From: Immersiella caudata
Lineage: Eukaryota; Ascomycota; Sordariomycetes; Sordariales; Lasiosphaeriaceae
Length of the DNA stretch: 64,000 bases
NCBI GenBank assembly: GCA_030512335.1
Contig: JAULSU010000002.1
Coordinates: 4,278,001-4,342,000 of the forward strand
Direction: 5' to 3'
The translations under genes and the position numbers were made by a program. The notes under the pieces are model-generated. The model had not been told where the DNA came from. It was given only the letters and a program-made list of their open reading frames with translations, and did no database searches. Position 1 is the first letter of the stretch, and every line of letters starts with the position of its first letter. Shown one piece after another: positions 23,401 through 35,400 of the stretch.

Positions 23401-23838
23401 CATATCCAAAATTGCTCGCCAAAGATAGCGGCAGTCCAGCACAAGAAGAATAGATTTCCGTGGCGAAAATCAGAAAGACGAAAAACCCATCTCCCGAGAT
23501 ATGAGCGAAGGCTGCTGGCATATTTCGAAGCAGCTTGCCACGGAAACGCGACCAAGACACAACGCCAAAAATATGCCCCACTTTTCCCCCTATTTCCATC
23601 CCGCCCCACGATGCACCGGTTTATACCAAGTTCGCCCCTCGCACTCGCCTAAATTATGTGCCAATTGTACACTGGTATCATGAGAATGCAAAGCCGGGGC
23701 GCATGAGCGGCAAACCCCTCAAAACATCACGATCGAGCATGCGGTCCTCCCGCCTGACAGCTGGCAATCGTCCCGCAGGTCATTTTGACAGAGGACAACA
23801 TTGCCTTGATCAAAGACCAAGAATGAACCCTAACGCAC
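20409..23838. other. 3.4-kb interval without a well-supported gene
   Basis: It lies between a plus-strand 3' end and a minus-strand 3' end. Only short, overlapping, non-family ORFs occur on both strands. A CT-rich, leader-like segment at about 21390-21580 hints at a plus-strand transcript start. The only ORF with a protein-like feature is a small minus-strand one at 22990-23193 (annotated separately, low confidence). The interval could host a noncoding RNA or a lineage-specific gene that needs transcript data. Confidence 0.4.
22990..23193 (-). CDS. possible small secreted or membrane protein (speculative)
   Basis: A 67-residue ORF begins MNNLPRMGLALILAISFAF, followed by a hydrophobic stretch ending near VAAIG, and so resembles a signal peptide or single membrane anchor. 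Two Cys and an NST site follow. A TATAAA-like element is on the same strand about 430 nt upstream (23617-23624). There is no family recognition, and the ORF could be chance. It is listed because it is the only peptide in this interval with a clear hydrophobic N-terminus. Confidence 0.2.
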   Translation of the reverse strand: MNNLPRMGLALILAISFAFCVAVAAIGVDFNAYADTVPALSDSASSPSVACREPHMADNSTASNPCL

Positions 23839-26482
23839 TCAAGGTTGTTGCGACTTGTTCGGTGGGCCTGAGCGGTCCAAGAGACCCCCAATATCTACCC
23901 GCGACCGATCGTCTCTGGCCTGGTATGTGTGCTCCTGATTTCTTATCGGTGGAAGCTGATATGAACCTTGGGGGGGTCGCCCTGACATCTGGTACGAAGG
24001 ACCAATGGGGTATTCTGGTCGGTTTGGGGAGGAGGAATATGACGACTGCAGGCCCGGACTCAGGCCCGAACCCATGGGCAGCGGCTGCGGCGGTGCACCC
24101 GGCGCCCCTGGTGCCCTCGCATTGTATCCGCTCTCACCTGGTCGAGGTTGCCGGGGATCGAACGTAGCCGACACGGGGGTTGGCTGAGAGTAATGCTGGG
24201 GCCCAGGTTGGTACGAATACGTGATCTCCCTCGGGTTGGGGGACGGCGTTGGGTACTGGAAGGCCCGGATAGGATTCAGCCAGAGAAGAACGATATAAAT
24301 CGATTCCACTTTAGCCAACGCCATCCGGAACGAAAGTTGTCGGGCTTGTCCATCCTGGCCCACAAAGTTGAGGTTGTCTTGCCAATCCGGGGCGGGGGCG
24401 TATCGAGATAGCTCATCTGAGCCAAACCCAAGTCTCTGCATCACTCTCTCTGCATTTTCCCTACCAAACATCGGTGGCAGATACGTCGGGTCCTTCCGCT
24501 GCCGCTCGTCCTGAACCTGTCGCTGGAGTCCGGACACCTTATCCCGGTCTCCAGGCGCAACAAGGTCAACAAGTCTCATCCCCTTGACAGACGGCCGTAC
24601 GACAGCTTCGAGAAAAGCGCTCGAGGCGTTTCCTAGCTCCAAATCCACTGTTAGGTACGCGGCTGGTTCCGATACTCTCAGTTCCGGGGCCCTCGGCGGG
24701 ATCGAAAGCGGCGCGGGGTAAATGTTCGCATCGGATGCTAAGGCTCGGTCGGAAAACCTCGGCGCGATCGGTTCGGCTGGTTGAGATTTCAGTACCCGGT
24801 ACGATTGTGTTCGTCGGAGATTGTCATCGTAAGCCATACCCATCGAGGATCCCGGGCCATACAACGACTGAGCCATGGGCCGCCGCATAGCGTCACTTCC
24901 ACTCCCGAACCTGGGACCATCAAACTTTGTCTCCCTGTCGTCGCGTAGTCGGGGCCGCCCGCGCTTCTTGTGTTGGACATCGATACACAATTCCTCTTTG
25001 CCGTTTGTCATACACCTGGCGCAAGGTCGCTGGGCTGTGAAAAGTCAACATGCTGTCACCAAAGCACCTTCAAATCCAGCATTGCAGCGCAAACAAAGGT
25101 GTCGCTCGACACATGCAGCTCCCTGTGAAAAACGCTTCTGCAAACGCCACAACTCGTTCGAAGCAAGAGGCATCATCCCACCCCCGCAACCCTGGGTGGT
25201 GCGTAACGCTACGCCCACGTCCGCGGGCTTGGAGATCAATCCCGTTTGCGGCCCCGGCCGGTTTTCGATGATACACAAACTGGCTAAATAAAGGGGGAGA
25301 GACCTGTGGCCGACAGCTGATTTGCGGGAATCCGACCACACCTCAAGGCAACGGGCCGGCTTCCCGCGGGACCTGGCGCCCGTCACGCAGTAGCGAGTCG
25401 CTCGAGCGTCGTCATCCTAACGGGTGCGAACACTTGGCCGAGCCGTTGCAACCTGCAATTCGGATCCGAGCACGCGAAACCATGGAACTCGCTTGAGAAC
25501 CACCTCCACACGTTCCTGCAGCGCAGGCCAATGGGCCCCTCTGGAACTCGGTATCATCCAAGGGGACAATTCCTGCGGCTTTATCGCGTGTCGCACACTG
25601 GTGCTTGGCCCTGCTCAATGCCGCGCCTAAGGTCCCCGGAATTGTATGACAATATCATTCCAATTAATTCCAGAGGCCACAACCGCGGTGCCGCAGGATC
25701 AGTGCCGTAGGCTAGCAGCCTGGTTTTCCTTCGTGATTATATTGCGACGCAATGGTTGGTGCAAAGAAACAACAGAAACAGACGGAATGCGGTACGTACC
25801 GTCGCATCTGTCGGGCGGTCAGCGTTGCGAACTTTGGGCCTTCAGAGGAGCCCGACGGCGGAAAGGGGTAAACAAACCGGAGATGAGCTCTCTTGCAAGG
25901 AACGCATGCGGATGCCACATGTCCCTTGGTTTTTCTCTGGGGCTTCGGTGATGGTTGGCGCAGAGGCTCGGGCCCAGGCTGCTGTGTGGGCGCTGAATAC
26001 GGTTGCGGTGCAGGTAGGGGCGGTGTCGGTGCGTTTCCGTGGATGGAATGGTATGGCGCTTGCGGGCCAGCAGCAGCGAGCTGTGGGGGGTATGGTAAAG
26101 GCCTCGACATGGTGCCCTCAATCCGCGGAAAGGGGTACGACATTCGCTCTGATGTGCCTGATGGAGAATGCCTGGGAGCCCCAGGGACTGCCGTCTGCAC
26201 TTTCTCTTCGCCTTGTGTCGTGAGGTTTCCGCGATAAACATCTTGCGATGTCGCTTGATATGTTGTTCCCTGAATCCTTTCGGCTGCCTCCTGGCTTGCT
26301 TTCGGGGGGAGCGGTGGAGACCCTGACATGGGCGGAGAAGGGTAGCTCCCCAAGTGAGCAGCACTCTCAGAGTCTGCCCTGGCCCAGGTCAGGTCGATGG
26401 AGAGACGTGCCAGGTCTAGAACGCCTCGGCGGTGGCCGAAAGGAGAACGCGATTCGTCTTCTCGACGGCCTATTTCCCGCAT
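23839..26482 (-). CDS. Zn2Cys6 transcription factor with PAS-like region
   Basis: Exons 26482-25878, 25800-25807 (8 nt) and 25034-23839 give 602 residues. The N-terminus is Pro/Ser-rich. The zinc cluster is CX2CX6CX5CX2CX8C: C193, C196, C203, C209, C212, C221. C203 comes from the microexon and the last three from exon 3. It is followed by the basic arm KKRGRPRLRDDRE. A PAS-like fold region lies at about 322-460, and the C-terminal 140 residues are Pro/Gln/Tyr-rich. Introns are GTTTGT..CAG (70 nt) and GTACGT..CAG (765 nt). Family knowledge: such proteins are nuclear DNA-binding regulators; the target genes are unknown. Exon 1 starts at the first ATG after an in-frame stop, but a further 5' exon is possible. 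A very long gene-poor region lies upstream. Confidence 0.82.
25800..25807 (-). other. 8-nt microexon in the zinc-cluster coding region
   Basis: On the minus strand this octamer sits between acceptor CAG (25808-25810) and donor GTACGT (25794-25799). It completes an Arg codon, encodes Cys and Asp, and gives the first base of an Ala codon, restoring KRAHLR-CDA-QRPC. Without it the third zinc-binding Cys is lost and the frame is broken. Confidence 0.85.
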
Positions 26483-29400
26483 GGAGAATGGCTTTCAACC
26501 GCAAAGAGAAAAGCTGTGAAGCCTTCTAGGCGCCTTCTTCCGGATGATGATGTCGGCGTCGTCTCGATCAACAAGATGGCCTCCGTAAGAACGGGCGAGC
26601 AACCAGACCAAACCCCAGATGCGCGGGTGTCGACAGACATTACCCGATGCGACAGAAACGTGAATATTGTCGTCGATGTCGTCGGAGTGGCAACGCGTCC
26701 CTAGATCGATGTGCCAGGGGGTTTCTTCGCGGGGGTCCGCCGAGCTAGAAGCCGGAGAGTCGTACGGGTTCGATGAGGAGTGGGCGCTCAAGGTGTTGGT
26801 CTTCCCGGACAAGGTCGCAAATTTGAGGAGAAAATAGAGCTCCGAGGTGTTCTGCACACAGTCGCACTCAGACTGTTGCCCCTTTTACAAGTTGCGGGAG
26901 GCGGGCAGAGGCGAGTGGCCGAAGGGCGTATTCCGTCGGTCAGAATGAGAAGCAGCAGGCGGTTTAGCGCGCCAGGTTGGACAAGATGCTGCACCGAGAA
27001 CCTAGCTCAGGCGGATCATGGGTGACCAGCGGTACGGCATACAGCGGTGTCTTCGTGCGAGGGTGGGCTCTTGGGTGAGCTATCGGGGAGCTGCAGACTA
27101 TCACAGTCTCACCAGATGGCGGGGACGGCAAGGCGTGAACGAGTGGACTGCCAGCCCATAAAGGTCGACCTAGAGCTGCCGGGGTTGCCGTCTCGCGTCT
27201 TCCACTCTGCTCGGGAAGCGGTTCTCGGGTTTTGCGGGCTGGGCGGAGAGTCGAGTAGGTCGAGGAGATTTGGTGTCAGTGGCACCGGGCGGTTTTTGTG
27301 CAACTTAAAGACCGCTGCGCAATTGGGATGGGGTCCAGATGGAGCAAGGATGGTCGTAGGTCAGGGCACCCTGGCTGGTGGACGGCTATGGATGACCGCT
27401 AATCGAAGGGTAGTCCGCAATGCCAGCAAGCCCCCCTGGTCACCTCATAGTCCTTGCAAGGGCACAGACTGCCACCTGGGGTTGAAGACTGGCCTGTCTC
27501 CGCAACGAAAGGGAAAGGGAACTTTGATCCGGGCGCCTCCAACCGCTACGGGTAATATGACTGACAGACAGCTGGGGGTGTGCGGTGCACCAGTGCCGGC
27601 CCAAGGTGGGTAGGAGGGGAGTGAACAAACGCTGTGAGCACCAGATGCGTGCTGGGCCGACAGGCCTGGAGCCCTCGACGCACGGCGGTGCAGCAGACAG
27701 TTTTGGGGATGGCGTCAATCTATTGGGTCTACACCAATTTTCCGTACCGTTTCGTGGGCCCCTGACAAGAGAGCTCAGAGAAATGCGCCGTGTTGCGTCC
27801 AGACACAATAAGACGCTTTCAGCACGATTTTGATTCGCGAGCAGAGGTTGTGTGTGTCGCGCGTCCGTGAACGAGTCCGTGTCCGTATCAGCGTCAGTGT
27901 CAGTGCCAGACCCGGCACCGGCAACCAGGACGGATGCGCACCAGGGGGAAGGCGCCGTTATCCCTCGATCCGTCCGAGCTCTCCTCACAAAAGGTTGGGG
28001 TGCAAGCGGGGACCTGACGGTGATCTTGATCCCCCAGATTTCCGCCGCTAGACAGGCAGGAAGGAAAGGACCCGGTTGGAGACGAGATGAAAAGGATGAG
28101 TCGCAATGGTGTCGCCCGAGGTCGTCGCTTAAGTCGTCCCGCCGCGTCGTGGTGGGCTTCGTTTTGGGGTATGCGCTCGATGACGTCTCAAGGATGATGT
28201 GGGAAGATGAGTCCGGAATTCTGGGTTCTGGTGCCACACCCAGGCCCGCCGCCGTCGCAGCCCTAGGTGAAGTCCCAGGGGGGTTCTGGGATGGCTGCTC
28301 GGCTTGCGAGTGGGAAGCTGTGGCACGGATGTCCACGAGAGCATATGGGTGTGCCAGAGGGACCGGCCTGGTTGTTGAGAGGCTGGAGCATCGCCGCCCA
28401 CGCACAGCGAATTGGTAGCAGATCAAAGGGAGTCAAGGAAGCAAGCCTTCCTTCCGCTGCCAATGAGCGTATCGCAAGACCCGGCGAATTACGGGGTCCC
28501 GGAGCTCGAGGCTCAAAAGCTCGAGCTTGACGGTGTGTGAAGTGTGTCCCAGAACGGAAGGCACCACCCTCTCTGGATGTTTGGGGGGATTATGCCGGCA
28601 AGGGCAAGCCTTCGAACGCGGGCCCTGTCATTTGCACATGGAGAGTTTTGGCCAAGGTGCTAAGCCCGTACGTGGATGGATAGATGTAAAGTATACTCCG
28701 AAGCTCCTTTCGTGATGCCCTGGCGAGCTGGGCATTCCACTTCGTCCACGGTAAAAGCAAGACAAGAGGGCAACGGTTAGCCGAATTTGGGGGTTGGCTG
28801 GCGTCAACTGGACTGGGATGGAAGCCGTGGACGATAAGAACCACCTCGCTGCAGAACAGCTCGCTCCTTCCCAGTTGCGGGTACGGTTGTGGGCCCAAAA
28901 GTCTCAGCCAGACCTAAGTCTGGGGAAAGAAGGCTTGACCGTCTCGGATTCTGCCAAGCGCCACGGTGTGCTCCTCTGCATGTGGATGTTCGCTCATCAC
29001 CAATTTGACGCTTCTTCGGCCGCCTCCCGCCTGTGTGCTGCCCCCCAACCCGATAACGCCCAGACAAGACTGGCCGCCCCTCCAGGTGTGTTGTCCCTCT
29101 ACCCATTTGTGCGCACGCTTATTTAGTGTGATTTGTTATTCCGCATATGCAAATCACAGCGGAGCCGCGACGAGGTATGAAGCTGGGACAGTCCATGCCA
29201 ATCATTTCCCGCTTCCGAAGATGGATGCCTTCCTCGAGCACAGGTGGTTCACAGGAGAGTGCGACTCGGCAGCAGATCACCGTCATTGGCACACGCGGAG
29301 AGCGGCCTGACGTTCCAACTCACCTCATTCGCCAAGCTGGACATTCGTCTTGTCTTCATCCAACCTCACTTCGGCGCAGGTGCACGCGAACACTGGATTT

Positions 29401-32400
29401 GCTTTACCAAGGTTCAGGTTGCTTCTGCAACAGCTGAACCGAGCGACAGCCTGTGGGTACCGACCGGTACCCCTGCCCTGGCCTCCATCCGACCCCCTCC
29501 GTCACCCCTCCATGGGCAAGAAAGGCCAACGTCCTGTGCTCCGTACGCCGACATGAAAATCTCCTTGGATCCACCCGTCCACCTTTTTAGCGGATTTCCT
29601 GACAGGCAGCGGGACAGGATGGAGCTGCTCAAACCGCACCAGGACAGCAACAGCCGAAGAACACCAAGCAGCCCTCTCCCAATGTGGCTGCATGCTTCCG
29701 TAAAGCAGCCGTCGTCTGGCCGTCCTTTTCCGTCTGGCGAAGCAAGCGGCGTGGATGGCGAGTGTCTAGCACATTAGGCGAGCGAAGCACCAAAAAAGCC
29801 ACTGCGCAGCTACCTAGGTCTACAATACCGAATCCTCGCCCACATGCGGGTGGGGCAGTACGTACCGTTAGAGGCGCACCACAGAGGAAGTTGTTGTGCA
29901 ATGACCCAAAGTTGGAAGCGACATGCAGAGGCTGCATGATGACCCAGCACCAAGGGGCCCAATACCGAGTTTGTCCTTCACAGACGGGACGAGCGGGGTT
30001 GGCTTCTTGTTGAAGCAGCACAATTCTCGATTGGGCGGTATCGCATGGGCATGCAGACCAATGTCACAAACACTGGAAGCTTCAGGCCTAGCTGTTGCCC
30101 ACCAGCACTGAGGCAGCCTCGGCGGAGTATCAGCTGCCAGCTGGTCTGAGGTTGCGTGGAGGAACACGGGCAAAGCTGGCACCATGACCAACTCGACCGC
30201 ATCCTCCCAATCTTGCGACACACTGCCATTCCCGATCGCATCTGCCACTCAAGACTAAGAAGAAAGATGTTGGAGTCGTCATCCCATTCCTCTGAAAGGC
30301 CGAAAGTCTGTCTGCAGCCGTCAAACGTGGTTGGTGGGGCCCGTATCCCTTTGTCCGTCCGATGTTGATGAAGAGGCATTGATGATCAACCTTCTGCCGT
30401 CAGGGGTTCAATGCCCGTGGTGCCTGAGAGTGACGCGGCGGGAGCTTCCTCTCTGGTGACCAATCGAAGGTGTAACCCTGGACGGCTTCCAGGATAAGAA
30501 TCAGGTACTATATGCGCGATGTCTCTGTTATAGGGCGCCTTATCTCTTATGCCGCTGTTATACCGACAATCCTCCACACCGCTGAGGCAAGTCGTGCGTC
30601 TCGTCTATCTTCGATCTTCTCTGTGCCCCTTCTTTCGCATCAGGAGCACATTTCCGAGACGCCGCGGTGACATTCTGGCCTGGAAAAAGGAATCGCCCAG
30701 TGGGCCGAAGGAGAAATCGACCGACTCCGTATAACCCCCCTCCTCCCCCCCACGGCCACTACTCTGAGAAATTGTGGTGGGATGCTCGGCGCGGAGTATC
30801 AGCCTTAAAAATTACTTCTCTCTCGTCCATCAAGCTGTGTATCAGCATCTTCCAGAGCTCGCCAATGAATGGGCCGTATCCTTTAGCCCTGTTTGGACTG
30901 ACGGGAGCGGAACAGATGCCGACATTTCTTGTCGCTGCGGAACCCCTAGGCGTTCATGCGACCAAGTCTCGCTGTGCTCTGGAGTATGCTAACTCCAACC
31001 GAGTCGTCTGAGCTTTGCCAGGTGATGTCGATCTTCTTTTGATCCGGCTGGAGCTCAAGTTACACCTCGCTCTCACATCACCATGATCTACGCCCTCTTA
31101 ACCGACTCATACGTGCTTCCACATCTGGAGAAGGCGCCCAAAACTCCGGCGCTCACGAAGAACCTGCCCTCGTGGCGGGAGATGCTCTGAGAAGGGTTAC
31201 CAGGGTCTGAAGAAGACGCACTCGGATCCGCATCATTCGAGCCGCCACACGGGTGCTAAGAGCTGCCCTGTGCGCACTCATCCTTGGACTTTTCATCTGA
31301 TCTCTCTCCCGCTTCGCAAAATTTCCGAACAAGAGCTGGTGGGGTGGCTTTCCGAAGAGCGTGAGGGAGAGAACGGTGGTCAAGTGTGACCCGCTGGCAG
31401 CCTTCCCAGACCTCGTCCATTTCAGCCTCCCGCCTCGCTTGTCCTACCCGCCCATCGATCATGTGCGATCAATCCCATCCAGCCAGCGAGGATCGAATCT
31501 CAGGGATCGGCCATGGAGGAAAGGCTTTCGCACAATCGGAGCCAATGGAGGCTGCGACACTTACCGTCATGGGCTGATGAGGATCCTCCGGGCGCAATTG
31601 CATTGGCCTCTAAAACCTAAGGTACGATGCGAGGGGATGGGCCGTGACAGCGTCTTGTCGTCCCAACTCGCGCGCATAACTGCGGCAGACGACCATTCAT
31701 GTGACGAGGTACACCCCCTTTCTGACACCCAACACAAGAGGGAGACGGAAGATCGCCCAAGCAAAGCACATCCGCCAAAACCTTTTTACACATTACCTTA
31801 CAGTAGTTCTCGCTGCCAAGGTGAACATTCATCCCCCTTTGCGCGTCCACACCATCTCCCCGCTCTTCATAGCCCACACCCCAAACACGTGCGTTGGAGC
31901 GTTCGCGTCCAGGACGCGCCTCGGGCGCGCAGCGTTGCGGGACGGGATGCTACGCGACGCAGGTGTTCACAGGCCATAGCTGTTGCTCTCGCTTGCTTCC
32001 TATTCTTCAACCCCTCGGCCTGCCCCTGAGACAAGCATGTCTGATGATGGAAGGTCACATCGTGGCAGCCGTGGTCTTGTGGACGATCCTCTCCAAGCTG
32101 GAAGCATGGGCCACCCGAGCAGCATCGATGTCCCCGAACAAAGATCCCATGTCGCATCCTGGCGGGGGTTGTTCAGCCCTTTAATTGAGGTAATATGAGC
32201 CAGGGGCTGCTGGGAGCTGCGCAGCATTTCCCAATCCCATCCCCCCGCTCTCTGTAACTGACAAGTGCACCGAGAGTGCCATCGGGACTCCGTCAAAGCT
32301 CCGGCCCAGCCCGGCTCGCTTCTTCGCCGCCCGCCATATGCCTGCCTCGGCTGCGGACAGCTTGCGACAGACCGCTTCTGCGGGTACGCAACTTCCGGGC

Positions 32401-35400
32401 ACGCAGAACCCCAGCGCAGCGACCCTACCGGGGCGCTCTCTTGTTCGTATCACATATCAATTGCTTGACTGGTGTGGACAGAGCACTTGGCAGCCGCCGC
32501 CGCAGCTTCACTTACACAGCACAGGGCGCTTTGACATGGAGCTCGGCTGCGAGCAACACGCCACCCGCAAGCCCCACAGAGCACTGCACTACGCATTTCG
32601 GGCTCGACGCAGTAGCCCCGTAGGTACTGGGACCACATCTGCCGGCCCGCGAAGAACTGCAAAGCTTGCGAGCCCTGGACCCAAGTTGAGCTGGCTCGGA
32701 GATCGTCCCTTAGCATATGACGTTGTCCCGAAATCCCAACCACCACACACAGAGGAGAAGTGGAAGTTCCACGCCGCTTCTCATCTACGCTACTATGCAT
32801 CATCCCCCGAAAGCCTGGATTCGACTGGTTGCTCGGAATCCAAATCCACACACCATCCCGATCATATCGGCGACATCTTAATGTTGATCTGCCCTATATC
32901 AGCTCCCCCGTAACCACAGCTCGCTGGACAAGCTCGTCTGCTATAATACAACAATTCCTGACTTGGCCAACCAGGAGGCTCGACTGCGACAAAGGTCGAT
33001 TTTCTTTGGTTGCCAGTTGTCAGCTGCAGCGTCGTCTCTAACTTTTCGTCGTTCGACCACTGGTCCCAGCAAAAACCGGTCGTCGCCAATCAGGTCACTT
33101 CCCGCTCTCCAATTCCTTCCCCCACTCTTCACCCAGAGGGGCGTCGAGGTTGCGTTCGGGGAACGCAAGGGTCATCACAGAGCCACTCGGGGACCCTAGC
33201 AAGTCCGCAACAACAAGCACTGGCCGCCTTCAGCGCTGTCGTCAGCTCCCTCTGCTCCACCACGGCTCCACCCTTGTGCAACGTGGAACCTGTCGTCTCA
33301 GAAAGATGATCGACCGGGCCATGAGGCTCCCCCGAGGCCCCCAAGCAGGGGCAGCAGGGGGTGAACAGCATCTTGGCCGTGCTCTGGCGCCCACCAGCAT
33401 CCAGCCTTGTCCAGATTCGACCTCTTCCACCGTCAGCTCGCTTGCGCTGCTTGCTGATGAGAGATGTGAGGGACGGACGTCAACAACTTGATGTGCAGCA
33501 CGCCTACATGAACGCGGAAACCCTGTTACCGCACCTGGCGCATGATTAAATTGAATTCTCTCCAACGATGTCCGTCTTTGGCATGTCATCGGGCCTCCTG
33601 TACGACACCGCGTCGAATGGAGAAGGCGCTGCACAGTTCGTCGGAGCCATCGTCAACATCAGTTCCTGCGTCCGAATCTGTATCCCGTGGATCTTGCACC
33701 TCGTCTCGCACCGCATCGACGGCAAATTTCGACTTCAGCGCATGTTTGCACCGGACGGGCGGCGGGGGCAGCGGTGGACCAGTGATGGTCATTTCGGGGA
33801 TTTTATTTACCACGGGCCACGGGCCACGTCGCGGTCCTGTCTTGCTGGCTCAACAAAAGCCTGGCTCTGCCTGCCGTTCACTCTAGCTCCCACCGACCTG
33901 GGACCGCCGTCGCCGCCGCCGCCATCAATGCCGCGAAAGCGCCGGTGGAGGAGGGGCAAGGGGATCGTGCACCCAGCACGCCAAGTTTTCCCCCCTCTTC
34001 TACTTGATATGGGAAATAGGCGAGCGACTGCGAGTGCGATCGACGTGTCGTTTCGTTGTGACAGGCGTGTCAAGAAAAGTTGACATGGCTCTCCAATTGG
34101 AAGACTGCTACCTCATGCAGCGGTCGATGGAACCCGTGAGCTCCCATTCGTCCAGGTGTCAAAGAAGCTCTCTGCCAGTTTTCTCCATGACCGTGCCAGA
34201 AATTGACTTTACAAACAAGTCGAAAGCTGCAGCGTCGTCGGCAGCTGTGAGGGAACGGTCTGGGTATCCCCGCAGTGTCCCACACATGCCTCTCGCTCTT
34301 CCAGCTTGGAAGGACAGCCCACAACATCGACATTTGTCCAGACATCTTTCTCCACCCTGGCACACTGTGCCGTCCAGTATCCTGGCGGCGGTACACCGGC
34401 GAGCTTGCCCGATAAATTTCCGTTGGATGGCCGGGCCCAACATCAGACGAAATTCAGGCCAGCCCCTTGTTGGGATGGCGGACGGGATAGAAAGGCGACG
34501 GGGACGGCGAAGCCACACCGTTCTACGGCTTTGGGCGAGACGGGAAAATGAGATGGAGCGTAATACTCCACACAGGTCTCTTGGCTCGACGCATGGAACG
34601 ACCTAACCCCGGCCCGGTAGGGTCGCAACCTTTGGTAGCGATTTCGCCCCCCATCTTTCCCAGATCCGGTTCAAGCGGTTGGCCCGCAGTGTGGCCGCAC
34701 ACTGTCTAGACCTTATGCCGCGGCTCTGGGACCTGGGTCTGGGGCCCTGTCTGGTATTACATGCACTATAATAACAACCGACTGGCTGTCAACCTCTGAC
34801 AAGCGTCCCATGGATGTGACCCTCTCGAACGAAATCGAAGCCCGCAGCTGGAAGGATTGGGAAGACGGACGGAAGAATTCCATTCGATGCTTCCGGCCGG
34901 TGCACGGCTCGGCCTCGGTCTCGGGGCCAAGCCCAGATCCATCTCAACCCTACGCTGGACACGGCGGTACGACACAGCACACAACACAGCAATCTGCGTG
35001 TAAATCTGCGTGAAGATGGCGTGTGGCTACTCGATTACCTGTCTCTACAGGCAAAGGCTGGCAAACCGCTCGCGCAACTCTGATCGACGGATCTGATTCC
35101 CCCAGCATGTTCTTCAGACGATGATCGTCGCTGCTTTTCCCGTGCGTACGCGTACGTCGGTTGAGTTGTTGGTGGCCAGAGCAGACGGAAGTTTCAGCGC
35201 GCATAGCATATTTTTCAAGTCTAATGATAGCTTTTGGCAGTTTCTTCTGCCATGCAGTTCCTCTCCCCAGTTTCTCTCCGCAGATCCTCAGGCATGGACG
35301 ACTTCAGTCTGGCCTGATGGTGTTGGCATACATAATAGTATATGTCGCGCAATGCTCCCTTCAATTTCGGTCCCGTCGGATGCCGCGATGCGGGAGAAGG

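Noticed and set aside
27440..28426. 328-codon ORF on the minus strand
   Set aside because: Composition is Arg/Ser/Pro/Thr-rich and random-looking. It overlaps open frames on the other strand, has no family motif, and lacks leader or splice signals.
31361..32029. 222-codon plus-strand ORF in the gene-poor interval
   Set aside because: No recognisable domain and atypical composition; other frames are equally open in the same place.
34004..34606. 200-codon plus-strand ORF
   Set aside because: Chance ORF with no conserved motifs, overlapped by minus-strand ORFs of similar length.
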